The notes beneath the pieces are model-generated. The model was not told the origin of the DNA. It worked only from the letters and a program-made list of their open reading frames with translations, and did not search any database. From NCBI GenBank assembly GCA_019429105.1, contig JAHYJE010000024.1, positions 1 to 55,143 on the forward strand: a stretch of 55,143 nucleotides of DNA, written 5' to 3'. The translations under genes and the position numbers were made by a program. Positions 1 through 7,866 of this stretch are shown in pieces. The stretch is from Syntrophobacterales bacterium. GTDB taxonomy: Bacteria > Desulfobacterota > Syntrophia > Syntrophales > UBA5619. Every line of letters begins with the position of its first letter. Within the stretch, counting starts at the first letter, position 1.

Positions 1-158
1 ATTTGGAGGCATGTTCTGCGTTTGGCCAGACTCCTGACAAGGCTCTTCAAGAGGTTCAAAAAGCCAAAGAGCTTTGGTTGCAGGCTGCCCGGGCTGAGAA
101 AAAACCGATTCCTCCTCCAAAGTACCGGCCGGTTATCTATCAAGCCGCATGCGCCTGA
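1..158 (+). CDS. HicB-family antitoxin, C-terminal part (cut by window edge)
   Basis: Reading in the frame of base 3, an open stretch runs from the left edge to a TGA at 156-158. It starts LEACSAFGQTPDKAL and continues through a helix rich in K, E, Q and W to a tail KPIPPPKYRPVIY. The small acidic-to-helical segment with a TPDKALQEV-type turn followed by a proline-rich tail is typical of HicB antitoxins, which neutralise HicA mRNA interferases. The N-terminus lies outside the window, so completeness and a partner HicA cannot be judged. About 115 bp separate it from the convergent ubiX stop. Family call is by recognition only. Confidence 0.6.
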   Translation, partial: LEACSAFGQTPDKALQEVQKAKELWLQAARAEKKPIPPPKYRPVIYQAACA

Positions 159-274
159 GAATGGTCCGGACGCTCAATATCTATGCCGAACCAGGTGCTT
201 CACCTGACGCCGACAAACTGCTGAGCTTTCGCCGATATCCGGGCGGCGCAGGTGAGCTTCGCGTTCCGCTACCG

Positions 275-841
275 TTATTCGTCGCGCCCCTGCCATCTCG
301 CAAAGAGGGAGTTGTCTATTTCGAGGATATCGAGGATCTTTCCCAGCGTGTGATTGATTAAATCGTCGATTGTCTTCGGCAGGTGGTAAAATGCGGGGAC
401 TGGGGGCAGAAGGATGCCGCCGAGATCGGCGACCCGGGCCATCAGCTCGAGGTGGCCCTTATGCAGCGGGGTTTCCCGGACAACCAGGATTAATTTGCGG
501 CGTTCCTTCAAAATGACGTCGGCGGCGCGGATCACCAAATTGTCGTTAAAGGAATTGGCGATGCCGGACAGAGTCTTGATGGTGCAGGGAACGACGACCA
601 TCCCGTCTGTCTTGAAAGAGCCGCTGGAGATCGAGGCGGCCATGTTTTTTTCATCATGAACCTTATAAGCCAGCCGCTCCACATCCTCGACGGCAAAATC
701 CGTTTCGATCAGGATATTCTTTTTCGCCGCCTCGGAAATAACCGCATGCGTTTCAACCTGCGCATCCTTGAGAACCTGCAGGAGCCGTATCCCGTAAATC
801 ACCCCGGACGCGCCGGTAATTCCTACTATAATCCGTTTCAC
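275..841 (-). CDS. ubiX: UbiX-type flavin prenyltransferase
   Basis: UbiX prenylates reduced FMN to make prenyl-FMN, the cofactor of UbiD decarboxylases. The 188-aa protein opens with a Rossmann-type GITGASG loop (residues 8-14) and carries the VPCTIKT segment (about 84-90) and the RETPLH and LPPVPAFY motifs of the family; length is normal. I chose the GTG at 839-841, which overlaps the stop of the upstream LpdD-like gene (GTGA), over an in-frame ATG 45 bp further upstream, because the family begins right before the GITGASG strand. It closes a minus-strand set with an LpdD-like chaperone, a Tm-1-like protein and ubiD, so it probably makes the cofactor for that UbiD. Confidence 0.93.
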   Translation of the reverse strand: MKRIIVGITGASGVIYGIRLLQVLKDAQVETHAVISEAAKKNILIETDFAVEDVERLAYKVHDEKNMAASISSGSFKTDGMVVVPCTIKTLSGIANSFNDNLVIRAADVILKERRKLILVVRETPLHKGHLELMARVADLGGILLPPVPAFYHLPKTIDDLINHTLGKILDILEIDNSLFARWQGRDE

Positions 842-1215
842 CGCTTGGCCGCCTCCCCAATAATCCTTTTCCCAATCGCCGCGCACATCTCAATGACAAC
901 AACAATGTCTGCTTGCGACAAGCTGTCCCAATGAATCCCTGCAACAACCGACACCACCCGGTTGAGCTTTCGGGAAAGCTCTTCCGACATGGACTTGGCA
1001 ATCACATCTTCCTTATGGCCCACAAGGGTAAAAACCGAACTGGTCGAGCCTATCCTGTTGGGGTCGCTGATGCCCGGCCGCGGCTGGGCAATCGCCACGG
1101 CGCCGATATGGGCGCGGCCGCCCGTGAGGACAACCAGCACGTCCGCACCCACAAACATCGTGCGCGCAGAAACCTCAAGGGCGCCATGTTTTTCTGAAAT
1201 ATCAAAACTATCCAT
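838..1215 (-). CDS. LpdD-like prenyl-FMN chaperone-type protein
   Basis: This 125-aa protein resembles the small third component of gallate/protocatechuate-type decarboxylase operons (LpdD/YclD family), thought to assist prenyl-FMN loading or stability of the UbiD enzyme. Visible features are a GADVLVVLTGG turn (residues about 23-33), an HIGAVAIAQPRP stretch, and a VVSVVAGIHWD segment. It sits 11 bp after the Tm-1-like gene and overlaps ubiX by four bases, so translation is probably coupled. Its presence argues that the neighbouring UbiD is a catabolic aromatic (de)carboxylase and not the ubiquinone enzyme. The family assignment is from recall of sequence style and context; a search against the LpdD-like domain would settle it. 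Confidence 0.72.
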   Translation of the reverse strand: MDSFDISEKHGALEVSARTMFVGADVLVVLTGGRAHIGAVAIAQPRPGISDPNRIGSTSSVFTLVGHKEDVIAKSMSEELSRKLNRVVSVVAGIHWDSLSQADIVVVIEMCAAIGKRIIGEAAKR

Positions 1216-1226
1216 ATTGCTGCCGA

Positions 1227-2498
1227 TTATGCCTCCATATCCCGGATGGCCTGATCCAGGGCGGCAACAACTGCCCGGGCAAACTCAGGCGTATTGAAAT
1301 GGGTATCTACCTCAATCACCTCTATTTGGGAAGAGAGATTCTTTTTCAGCTCGTCAATGAATGTCTGGTCGGATGCGGGGTCGAATAACGCGCCGCCTGC
1401 GACGCTCAGGGACGAAAATCCCCTCTTCGGAATCACAAATTTTACGAGTTTCGGGTTGGGGCACCGGTTGAGCTTTTCGGCAACAGCTTCGGCAATCAGC
1501 TTCATTTCTTCCGGGTTTGTTCGGGCCTGCACCCGGATGGAATCCTGAAGCAGCAGCTTTCTTTCCGCCAACTTCCGGGAGACCCAGAGCGGATCCTTTT
1601 CGTCCCTTCTTTGGATGGGTCCGCAACTGATCATGTCAAAACCGCACGGAGAGAGGATGTAGGGCTTTCCCTGACGGCAGCCCGCATCTAAGCGATCCGG
1701 TCCCGCCGCCCTGTTTCCGCCCAGCAGATATTCGCTGAATCCGCCCGGCACCAAATCGATAAAGGCCTCGAAAAGCCCCTGCCCGACCAGGTCGCCTGCC
1801 GCCTTTTCTCCCATCCCGGTTGCGTGGAAGGAGATTATATCGAAATGATCCTCGAGTAATTCACGTACATAGTGGGCGCCCTTGTCGGCAAAGCCAAATT
1901 CGGTGATGGCAATCGCCGGTCTTCCTTCCTTCAGACGAGGCTCATACGATTCCACCATGCCGCAGATCGCGCCGGCGCCGTTGATCATCAGGTTTCGCAC
2001 CAGCGGGTTGAGGCCGACCGTATCAACCACGCTGTGCATGACAGTAATGTCCCGGACGCCGAAAAATTCGGCAAGTTTTTTGGCATAGGCAGGCATGGCC
2101 GCCACACTGGAGATCATCAGTTTGGGCAATCCAAATGGCAGCATTTTCATCGCCGAAAGACTAATAAATGTACCCGTCATGCCGCCCACGGCAATAACGC
2201 CTTGGAGATCGCCCGCCGCCAGCATCCCCATGAGTTTTTTCCCCAGCGCCGCGGCAACAGTGGAAGTGGCTTTATCCCGCTCCTTGGCCAGCATGCCGGC
2301 AATTGCCTCAACCGTTGTTCCACCGAGCCGGGCCAGCTCTTCATTGGCGACATCGGCTTTCAGGGCGGACTTGATGGCCCCGGTGCCGATGCTGATATCG
2401 ATCAGCGCAATTTTGTGGCCCCTTTTTTCAATGGTTTTCTTGATCAGGGCCAGGCCCGCTTCCCTTTCATCCAGCATGCCGATTACTGCAATAGTCAT
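1227..2498 (-). CDS. Tm-1-like ATP-binding (UPF0261) protein, paralog 1
   Basis: A 423-aa member of the Tm-1-like/UPF0261 family, whose bacterial function is not established. The N-terminal domain starts TIAVIGMLDERE and has a glycine-rich GVIAVGGMTGTF loop (about 105-115), PFGLPKLMIS, and MHSVVDTVGLN; the second half contains FHATGMGEKAAGDL and VIPKRGFSSL. The start is the ATG at 2496-2498 with GGAGG nearby, in preference to an in-frame start 18 bp upstream. It lies between ubiD and the lpdD-like gene, and a second full-length paralog lies at 5436-6650 in the ppsAB-like operon. The repeated linkage suggests a partner role in the aromatic pathway, but the reaction is unknown. Confidence 0.85.
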   Translation of the reverse strand: MTIAVIGMLDEREAGLALIKKTIEKRGHKIALIDISIGTGAIKSALKADVANEELARLGGTTVEAIAGMLAKERDKATSTVAAALGKKLMGMLAAGDLQGVIAVGGMTGTFISLSAMKMLPFGLPKLMISSVAAMPAYAKKLAEFFGVRDITVMHSVVDTVGLNPLVRNLMINGAGAICGMVESYEPRLKEGRPAIAITEFGFADKGAHYVRELLEDHFDIISFHATGMGEKAAGDLVGQGLFEAFIDLVPGGFSEYLLGGNRAAGPDRLDAGCRQGKPYILSPCGFDMISCGPIQRRDEKDPLWVSRKLAERKLLLQDSIRVQARTNPEEMKLIAEAVAEKLNRCPNPKLVKFVIPKRGFSSLSVAGGALFDPASDQTFIDELKKNLSSQIEVIEVDTHFNTPEFARAVVAALDQAIRDMEA

Positions 2499-2627
2499 CT
2501 TCCGCCTCCGCTGCAAGTCGTCCGGCCGGGATGGAAAGTGAGGCCGGATGCCAAAAATCAGGCCCCTCGCCGGGGGATATTAGTTCTTCCGAAGGGAGGG
2601 GGCATGCGTTTAACTTAACACCATGAA

Positions 2628-4031
2628 CTACGCCAAACCCAACTCCGACCATCGCTCCTTTACCTTTTTGAGGACGTCGGGATCAAGCTCGACCGGGATC
2701 GGCTTTTCCTTCCATTCATACGGGATCGTCGCGTCAATGAGCAAGCGCCCCGTGATCCACCGGGCGTCAATCGGCAGCGAGGGGTCAAGCGGCGTCGAGC
2801 GGCCGCGCTTGATAACCTGCGAGCGGTTGGGCTGGAAGCGGAAAGCCAATGCATAAAGGACCCTGGGGATGTCCCAGGGATCGATATCGTCATCGACCAC
2901 AATGACGGTTTTAAGACCATAGGCGCCCATTTCCGTAGAGATGGCCGCCGTGGCAACCTGATCGGCATGTCCGGGGTACATCTGCTTGACGGAGATTATA
3001 GCTATGAACCTCCCCGCGGCTTCCGGAGGGCAGTAAACGGCCTTGAGACCGGGAATCCTCATGGCTACGAGCTGCTGCCACAGAGTGGCCCCGTATGTCA
3101 AGGACAGGGTCATGTGGGTATCGGTTACAGCCTTGCCGACGGTAGTTCCCCAGAAAATGGGATTGTTCCGGTGGGTAATGCAGTTGACCTTGATAAAATT
3201 ACGGGGGTCTGTTCCCACCCCGGAATAATAGCCGGTATATTCGCCGAAAGGCCCTTCTTCCATAAACGCCTCGGGATCCACCTCGCCCTCGACAACGATT
3301 TCCGCATGCGCGGGGATAGGCAAATCAACCGTTTCGCCCTTGATAACCTCCACCGGCTCCTCGCGCAAGGCGCCGGCCAAATCATATTCGGAATCGAATG
3401 CCGACAAACGGGCCCCGCCCATCAGAAAGAGCAGCGGATCGCTCCCAATGATCGAGGCAACCGGCATGGATTGTTTTCTCGCCGCATACTTTTTCAGCAT
3501 GATGTCCGCATGCTTGCCTTTGATAAACTGGACGCCCAGGTGATTCTTGTTGAGAAGCTGCGCCCGGTATGTCCCGAGGTTGACCCACCCCGTATCCGGG
3601 TCTTTAGAAACAATATAGTGGGCTGTGCCGTAATAGCGGCCGCCATCCAGCGGATAAAACTTGGGAACCGGGAACTTGAACAGATCAATATCATCGCCCT
3701 TGAGGATATTCTCTTTACAGGGCGCCTTATCCACCCACCTGGGGGGGATCTTGATTCCCCCTTTTTCCACCCATTTCCGCATCAGATCGACCAAGGTCGA
3801 GCCGATAGGCATTCCCATGACCAGGGACAAGCGCTCGGTCGTGCCAAAGGCGCTCATCAGAACCGGGGTATTGTAACCTTTGACGTTTTCAAAAAGGAGC
3901 GCCGGGCCGCCCTGCTCTTCGTTGACCTTCGCGATCGTCGAAAGCTCCAGATTCCAATCAACCTCGGCTGTAATCCGCTTCAAGATTCCTTCTTTTTCGC
4001 ATAACGCTATAAAATCTCTCATGTCTTTCAT
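2628..4031 (-). CDS. UbiD-family prenyl-FMN (de)carboxylase
   Basis: UbiD enzymes reversibly decarboxylate unsaturated or aromatic acids with prenyl-FMN. The 467-aa protein matches the family throughout: the GGRYYGTAHYIVSKDPDTG cofactor segment near residue 130, the EGPFGEYTGYYS motif with the acidic catalytic region near 256, and the VVDDDIDPWD stretch near 385. I prefer the ATG at 4029-4031 over the in-frame TTG nine bases upstream because the AGGAGG is too close to the TTG. Context (UbiX, LpdD-like protein, Tm-1-like proteins, PpsAB-like operon) suggests carboxylation or decarboxylation of a phenolic compound such as phenylphosphate or a hydroxybenzoate. Substrate cannot be read from sequence. 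Only one UbiD is present, whereas Thauera phenylphosphate carboxylase has two. Confidence 0.93.
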   Translation of the reverse strand: MKDMRDFIALCEKEGILKRITAEVDWNLELSTIAKVNEEQGGPALLFENVKGYNTPVLMSAFGTTERLSLVMGMPIGSTLVDLMRKWVEKGGIKIPPRWVDKAPCKENILKGDDIDLFKFPVPKFYPLDGGRYYGTAHYIVSKDPDTGWVNLGTYRAQLLNKNHLGVQFIKGKHADIMLKKYAARKQSMPVASIIGSDPLLFLMGGARLSAFDSEYDLAGALREEPVEVIKGETVDLPIPAHAEIVVEGEVDPEAFMEEGPFGEYTGYYSGVGTDPRNFIKVNCITHRNNPIFWGTTVGKAVTDTHMTLSLTYGATLWQQLVAMRIPGLKAVYCPPEAAGRFIAIISVKQMYPGHADQVATAAISTEMGAYGLKTVIVVDDDIDPWDIPRVLYALAFRFQPNRSQVIKRGRSTPLDPSLPIDARWITGRLLIDATIPYEWKEKPIPVELDPDVLKKVKERWSELGLA

Positions 4032-4233
4032 CGCAATCAATACCTCCTTTGAATGGGTTCAATCTGCCAATATGCGCACAAAACCTCTTGTCGCCGGGAC
4101 CGACATCATTAATTCGGGTGCAAATAATCGTTACAGAAAAGCATACATTGGTGTTGATCTTTGCCGCTTATTCAGTTTTTTCCATGTGGCTGACAGATTA
4201 CCGATTTAAAAAAAATTGTCAATTTCGATTTTT

Positions 4234-4254
4234 TTATGCTATCCATAAGCATAA
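4234..4254. promoter_or_regulatory. Candidate LysR-type operator
   Basis: TTATGC and GCATAA form perfect six-base arms separated by nine bases. The inner bases include ATCCATAAG, a nonamer seen again near 10036 and 10191. It lies between the divergent ubiD and lysR genes, where LysR regulators usually bind. Binding is inferred, not shown. Confidence 0.4.
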
Positions 4255-4266
4255 ATTATAAATAAG

Positions 4267-4439
4267 GAGCCAATTGCAAAACTATTTGTCATTCCCGAAA
4301 GCGGAGCTTAATGTACACAATGCTTCTATCGGGAATACGGTTTTTCAAGCAGTTAGAACCAGATTATGAACATTAAACTTCGTTTTCCCGCTTAAAATCA
4401 TTGCGGGAATGACAGAATTGGGAGTTTTGCAATTGGCTC
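4267..4439. mobile_element. MITE-like element, copy 1 (173 bp)
   Basis: The ends are 17-bp perfect terminal inverted repeats (GAGCCAATTGCAAAACT at 4267-4283 and its complement at 4423-4439), flanked by a four-base direct repeat TAAG (4263-4266 and 4440-4443). Subterminal TGTCATTCCCG / CGGGAATGACA arms extend the symmetry. There is no coding sequence, so it would move in trans if at all. A shorter copy lies at 34316-34447. Relative to that copy it has two extra blocks of about 20 bp that are largely complementary to each other. It separates the candidate operator from lysR. Confidence 0.85.
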
Positions 4440-4455
4440 TAAGGACTGATCAATT

Positions 4456-5424
4456 ATGCTTAATTTTAATCAGCTCCGGGTATTCTATCACGCTGCCAGA
4501 ACTTTGAGTTTTACCCTCGCGGCCAAGGAACTTTTTATTACCCAGCCGGCCGTGACTGCCCAGGTAAAATCCCTTGAAGACTGTTGCGGCATAAAATTAT
4601 TCAAGAGAAAAGGCCGGGGGCTGTGCCTGACCGATGAAGGAAAAACCCTTTATGTGTGCGCCCTCCGGGTTTTCGAGTATGAAAAGGAGATTGAAAATGT
4701 CATCCAGGACATGCGGCAATTAAAGAGGGGCGTCCTGAGGGTGGGGGCGTCAAAGGCATACACTCTATATGCCATGCCCTTTCTTATCCATGCCTTTCAT
4801 CTGCAGCACCCCCTGATCAAGATCAATGTAAACGAAGGGAACTCAACCGATCTTATCCAGAGCCTGCACGACCTGCAGATCGAAGTTGGTTTGATTGCCA
4901 CGCCTGAAAACAGAACTGATCTGACATTAATCCCCTTTGCCCGTGAAGAAATAATGCTCATCATGGCCCCCGACCACCATCTGGCGAAAAAAGAATGCAT
5001 AACCCTGAACGACATCAGCCAGGAGCCAATAATCATGAAGCATGGCGGTTCCGGCACAAGGCGCGTGCTCGACAGGTTTTTCTCTGAACATCAATTCAGT
5101 CCCAATATTCTTATGGAGACAAGCAATGATGGGCTAATAATCGAGATGGTAAAAAGGGGCGAAGGGATTTCTTTTTTGGTAAAACCCTTGCTCGCCGCGG
5201 AACTTGAGAATGGCCAAATTGTTACAGCCCCGATAGGCGGTACCAAACTTTGGATGAATATCAGCATTGCCTATCTCCGAGACCAATCCCTTTCCAAGGC
5301 GGCTCAGGCGTTCATCGACATGCTGGTTGACATGACCCCCGCGAACACGGCATCCACTGATATCACCGATATTATGAGCAGACTCCGCGCGCAGCCAAGA
5401 TATTATCCAACAACCAGGGATTAA
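4456..5424 (+). CDS. LysR-family transcriptional regulator
   Basis: A 322-aa LysR-type regulator. The N-terminal winged helix-turn-helix (about residues 3-62) has the family pattern NQLRVFYHAARTLSFTLAA and ITQPAVTAQVKSLE, followed by a substrate-binding-protein-like effector domain with GVLRVGASKAYTLY (about 93-106). It stands alone on the plus strand between two minus-strand aromatic operons and converges with the second Tm-1-like gene, so it is the obvious candidate regulator of both. The inducer is unknown; an aromatic acid or CoA ester is plausible. The start is supported by AAGGA 14 bases upstream, supplied by the right flank of the inserted element. Its C-terminal 20 residues are variable and uninformative. 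Confidence 0.93.
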   Translation: MLNFNQLRVFYHAARTLSFTLAAKELFITQPAVTAQVKSLEDCCGIKLFKRKGRGLCLTDEGKTLYVCALRVFEYEKEIENVIQDMRQLKRGVLRVGASKAYTLYAMPFLIHAFHLQHPLIKINVNEGNSTDLIQSLHDLQIEVGLIATPENRTDLTLIPFAREEIMLIMAPDHHLAKKECITLNDISQEPIIMKHGGSGTRRVLDRFFSEHQFSPNILMETSNDGLIIEMVKRGEGISFLVKPLLAAELENGQIVTAPIGGTKLWMNISIAYLRDQSLSKAAQAFIDMLVDMTPANTASTDITDIMSRLRAQPRYYPTTRD

Positions 5425-5435
5425 CTCACAGAAGC

Positions 5436-6650
5436 TCAGATGCGGACGGACTGCTGAACCATGCCGTGCATTACTTCCGCCGCCTGCCTGCCAAAGGAGG
5501 GATCGTTAATATGGCGGTCAGACTCAATCAAGCTGATATCGGAACGCAGCCCCTGCCTGATTGCGCCCACAAAGGATTGGCTGACCTCGGGATCCCATAA
5601 GGGGCAGGCTTCGCCGTCAGCTTCGGACCAGCCTCGACTGGGAATAAGCACCTTGACTAAAGACTTGCCGGCATTCAGTTTTTCGATCAGTTGGGCGGCT
5701 ATCTGCCCGGTCTCCTGATAGTCCAAGCGAATTGCGGAACGAAAATCGTAAAAAAACAGCTTCCGCCCGGCAAATTCAGCGGGGATCGTCTCGCGGGTAA
5801 ACTCGAAGACCGCGCAATCCAACCCCCCGGGAATCACCAGGCGCGGGATGCCTTTACCATTGTTTGACATCAGCCTGTTCGGTTTGATTCCCTTGCAGTA
5901 TCCGCCCATCAGCTCGTCGGCCAGCTCGTGCGTGGCGAGATCCAGGATACCCGCAAAGCAGCCCTCGGCGGCCAGCTCTTCCATTGCCGTTCCACCTGTG
6001 CCATTGGCATGAAACGGGATAACCTCATATCCCTGCGACTCCAGATGACCCCGGATATTCTCGGCGGCACGCGTGACAAATCCAAAAAAAGACATGGCAA
6101 TGCGAGGCTTTGCACAAGCGGGGCGCCACGTCCTTGCGGCCATCCCGCAGACGGCGCCGGCTGCCATATCCAGAATCATGCCCGAAATGCTGTTGACGCC
6201 CAAAATATCCACCACGCTGTGAATCATCGTGATGTCCTTGGTGCCGACAGTCTTCGCCATATCGCGGGATGCCACGGTAGAAACCATCACCTTGGGGACT
6301 CCTATGGGGAGCTGACGCATCAGGGCAGTGCTGATATACGTTCCGGTGCCTCCGCCGGCCGATATCAGTCCGCAAATGCGTCCCTGAGAGTGCAGCTTGC
6401 TGATTAGCGGCCCGGCATGGTCAATGACCAGTTCAATTGCCTCATCCCGGCTGATATTTTTTCGCGGATTCGGGGCGATAACGTCCGCGTACAGGTCATA
6501 GTCGGCCTTAAAGGACGACGGCCCCTTTGTCCCCAGGTGGACCATTGCTGTTTTAAAACCCCGCCCTTGAATGGCGTCCCTCAGAAACAGATGTTCTTCC
6601 GCCTTGGAATCAAATGTTCCGATGACGGCAATTACCCGCTCCTCTTCCAT
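5436..6650 (-). CDS. Tm-1-like ATP-binding (UPF0261) protein, paralog 2
   Basis: A 404-aa protein paralogous to that at 1227-2498. It keeps the same landmarks: VIAVIGTFDSKAEEH at the N-terminus, GLISAGGGTGTYIS near residue 110, PIGVPKVMVSTVA, MIHSVVDILGVN, FHANGTGGTAMEEL and LIPSRGWSEADG. The start has AGGAG seven bases upstream. It is the last gene of the ppsA-ppsB-like operon (33-bp gap) and converges on lysR with an 11-bp gap. Family function in bacteria is not established; the N-terminal part is annotated as ATP-binding by analogy with the plant Tm-1 protein. Having one paralog in each of the two linked operons points to a heteromer or two pathway steps, which is inference. Confidence 0.87.
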   Translation of the reverse strand: MEEERVIAVIGTFDSKAEEHLFLRDAIQGRGFKTAMVHLGTKGPSSFKADYDLYADVIAPNPRKNISRDEAIELVIDHAGPLISKLHSQGRICGLISAGGGTGTYISTALMRQLPIGVPKVMVSTVASRDMAKTVGTKDITMIHSVVDILGVNSISGMILDMAAGAVCGMAARTWRPACAKPRIAMSFFGFVTRAAENIRGHLESQGYEVIPFHANGTGGTAMEELAAEGCFAGILDLATHELADELMGGYCKGIKPNRLMSNNGKGIPRLVIPGGLDCAVFEFTRETIPAEFAGRKLFFYDFRSAIRLDYQETGQIAAQLIEKLNAGKSLVKVLIPSRGWSEADGEACPLWDPEVSQSFVGAIRQGLRSDISLIESDRHINDPSFGRQAAEVMHGMVQQSVRI

Positions 6651-6683
6651 CGCCTCTCCTGATCAAATACCCTTGTTAAAGCT

Positions 6684-7766
6684 CTAAATGCCTACATTAT
6701 TAACTTTAGTCGGGGTGACAGCCTTTTCCAGCAGCAACTCCAACCCGGTCTTTTTACCAAGCACGGAACCCCTCTTTTTCTTGCCCCACACGCTCTCCGG
6801 ACGAGCCTGCACCAGAAAGATATTATCCGGGAAGGGAAGGCTTCTCGAGATAGACCACTCTGTATCCTGGGGGCAGCCGAAATGCGCTTCAACCCTTTTG
6901 GCTATCCTCGTAAGCTCGATAACTTCTCTATCTTCCAAACACTGAGCCTTCCTTTGCTCCAGAGGCAGCTCCGCATATTCCATTTCTCTGGTCTCCGGGT
7001 TATAGACAAATTCACTTCCCTTATCGGAAATTATCTTTTCTTCAATCTCCAAACTAACTTTATCAACCAGATACCTGTCAGGCGTTACATTCCCGGAAAC
7101 CACAGCTTCGCCGAAACCGAAGCTCCCCTCTATCGCTACCTTCAATACATCGCCATTAACAGGGTTGATCGTAAACATAACCCCTGCCGCCTTTGCATCA
7201 ACCATTGTCAATACCGCCACTCCTATCGGGTCATAATGCAACGGCAAATTGAGCCTTGCCCTTGCTATTATGGAGCGTGCATTGAACGTGCTCGACCAGA
7301 CGCGCACCACATTGGCAACAACATCATCTGCCCCGCTTACATTCAAATATGTCTCATACTGACCGGGATGGCTTGCCGGCCCTGCAGAACGGGTAGCTAC
7401 ATATATATTTTCACATCCCGCAATTTTGCACAATTCCCCGTAGTAGCTTTTTACGGTCTCCTCCATATCAGGAGGCATTTTTATCCCTTCCACAATTTCC
7501 CTTATATCCTGGGCCGCCTTTTCGTATTTCAGGGTCTCGGCCAAATCGTTGGGATCGGCCTTAAAGTCCTCTAAATACTTCAATACAAGTTTTGAGGCGT
7601 CCGTCTCTTTCATAAACCTGCTGTACGCGTCCACGCTCAGAGCATAGCCAGGAGGGACGTTAAACCCCGCCCTCGTCAACTCTCCCAGGTTGGCGCATTT
7701 TTTACCAATAATATCGTTGTGGTCCTGGCAAACATCTTTTAGCCAGTAACTCCATTTTTCCGCCAT
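6684..7766 (-). CDS. PpsB-like phenylphosphate synthase ATP-binding subunit (PEP-synthase N-terminal type)
   Basis: The 360-aa protein matches only the N-terminal ATP-grasp part of PEP synthase/pyruvate phosphate dikinase. Visible are KKCANLGELTRAG near residue 20, VATRSAGPASHPGQYETYLN near 125, GVMFTINPVNGD near 195 and GFGEAVVSGNVTPDRYLVDK near 215. A stand-alone N-terminal half of this size next to a separate His-domain subunit is the arrangement of phenylphosphate synthase of Thauera (about 40 kDa plus 70 kDa), which phosphorylates phenol with ATP. The ATG at 7764-7766 follows GGGGGAATTAAG; an in-frame start 90 bp upstream has no such site. No CBS-domain third subunit was seen. It could instead act on another phenol or be an alternative PEP synthase. 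Confidence 0.7.
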   Translation of the reverse strand: MAEKWSYWLKDVCQDHNDIIGKKCANLGELTRAGFNVPPGYALSVDAYSRFMKETDASKLVLKYLEDFKADPNDLAETLKYEKAAQDIREIVEGIKMPPDMEETVKSYYGELCKIAGCENIYVATRSAGPASHPGQYETYLNVSGADDVVANVVRVWSSTFNARSIIARARLNLPLHYDPIGVAVLTMVDAKAAGVMFTINPVNGDVLKVAIEGSFGFGEAVVSGNVTPDRYLVDKVSLEIEEKIISDKGSEFVYNPETREMEYAELPLEQRKAQCLEDREVIELTRIAKRVEAHFGCPQDTEWSISRSLPFPDNIFLVQARPESVWGKKKRGSVLGKKTGLELLLEKAVTPTKVNNVGI

Positions 7767-7800
7767 CTTAATTCCCCCTTTATTTTGTTGAGTACAGTAG

Positions 7801-7831
7801 GGAAGTGCGGCCGCACGGCGACCGCACTTCC
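7801..7831 (-). promoter_or_regulatory. Intercistronic hairpin between ppsA-like and ppsB-like genes
   Basis: GGAAGTGCGG and CCGCACTTCC are perfect ten-base arms around an 11-base loop in the 100-bp gap between the two subunit genes. No T-run follows on the minus strand, so it looks like an mRNA processing or stability hairpin and not a terminator. Confidence 0.6.
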
Positions 7832-7866
7832 GGGTTGTTTTGATTTCAGGGCGCAAGCCCCTTTAA

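Larger units (their letters stand above)
4041..4455. other. ubiD-lysR divergent intergenic region
   Basis: This 415-bp stretch has no recognised gene. It contains the ubiD ribosome-binding site (AGGAGG, minus strand), AT-rich promoter-like sequence around 4195-4262, the palindrome at 4234-4254, and a 173-bp inverted-repeat element at 4267-4439 that occupies nearly all of the sequence immediately before lysR. Confidence 0.7.

Noticed and set aside
2967-4004. A 345-codon plus-strand frame
   Set aside because: Antisense to ubiD, which matches its family end to end.
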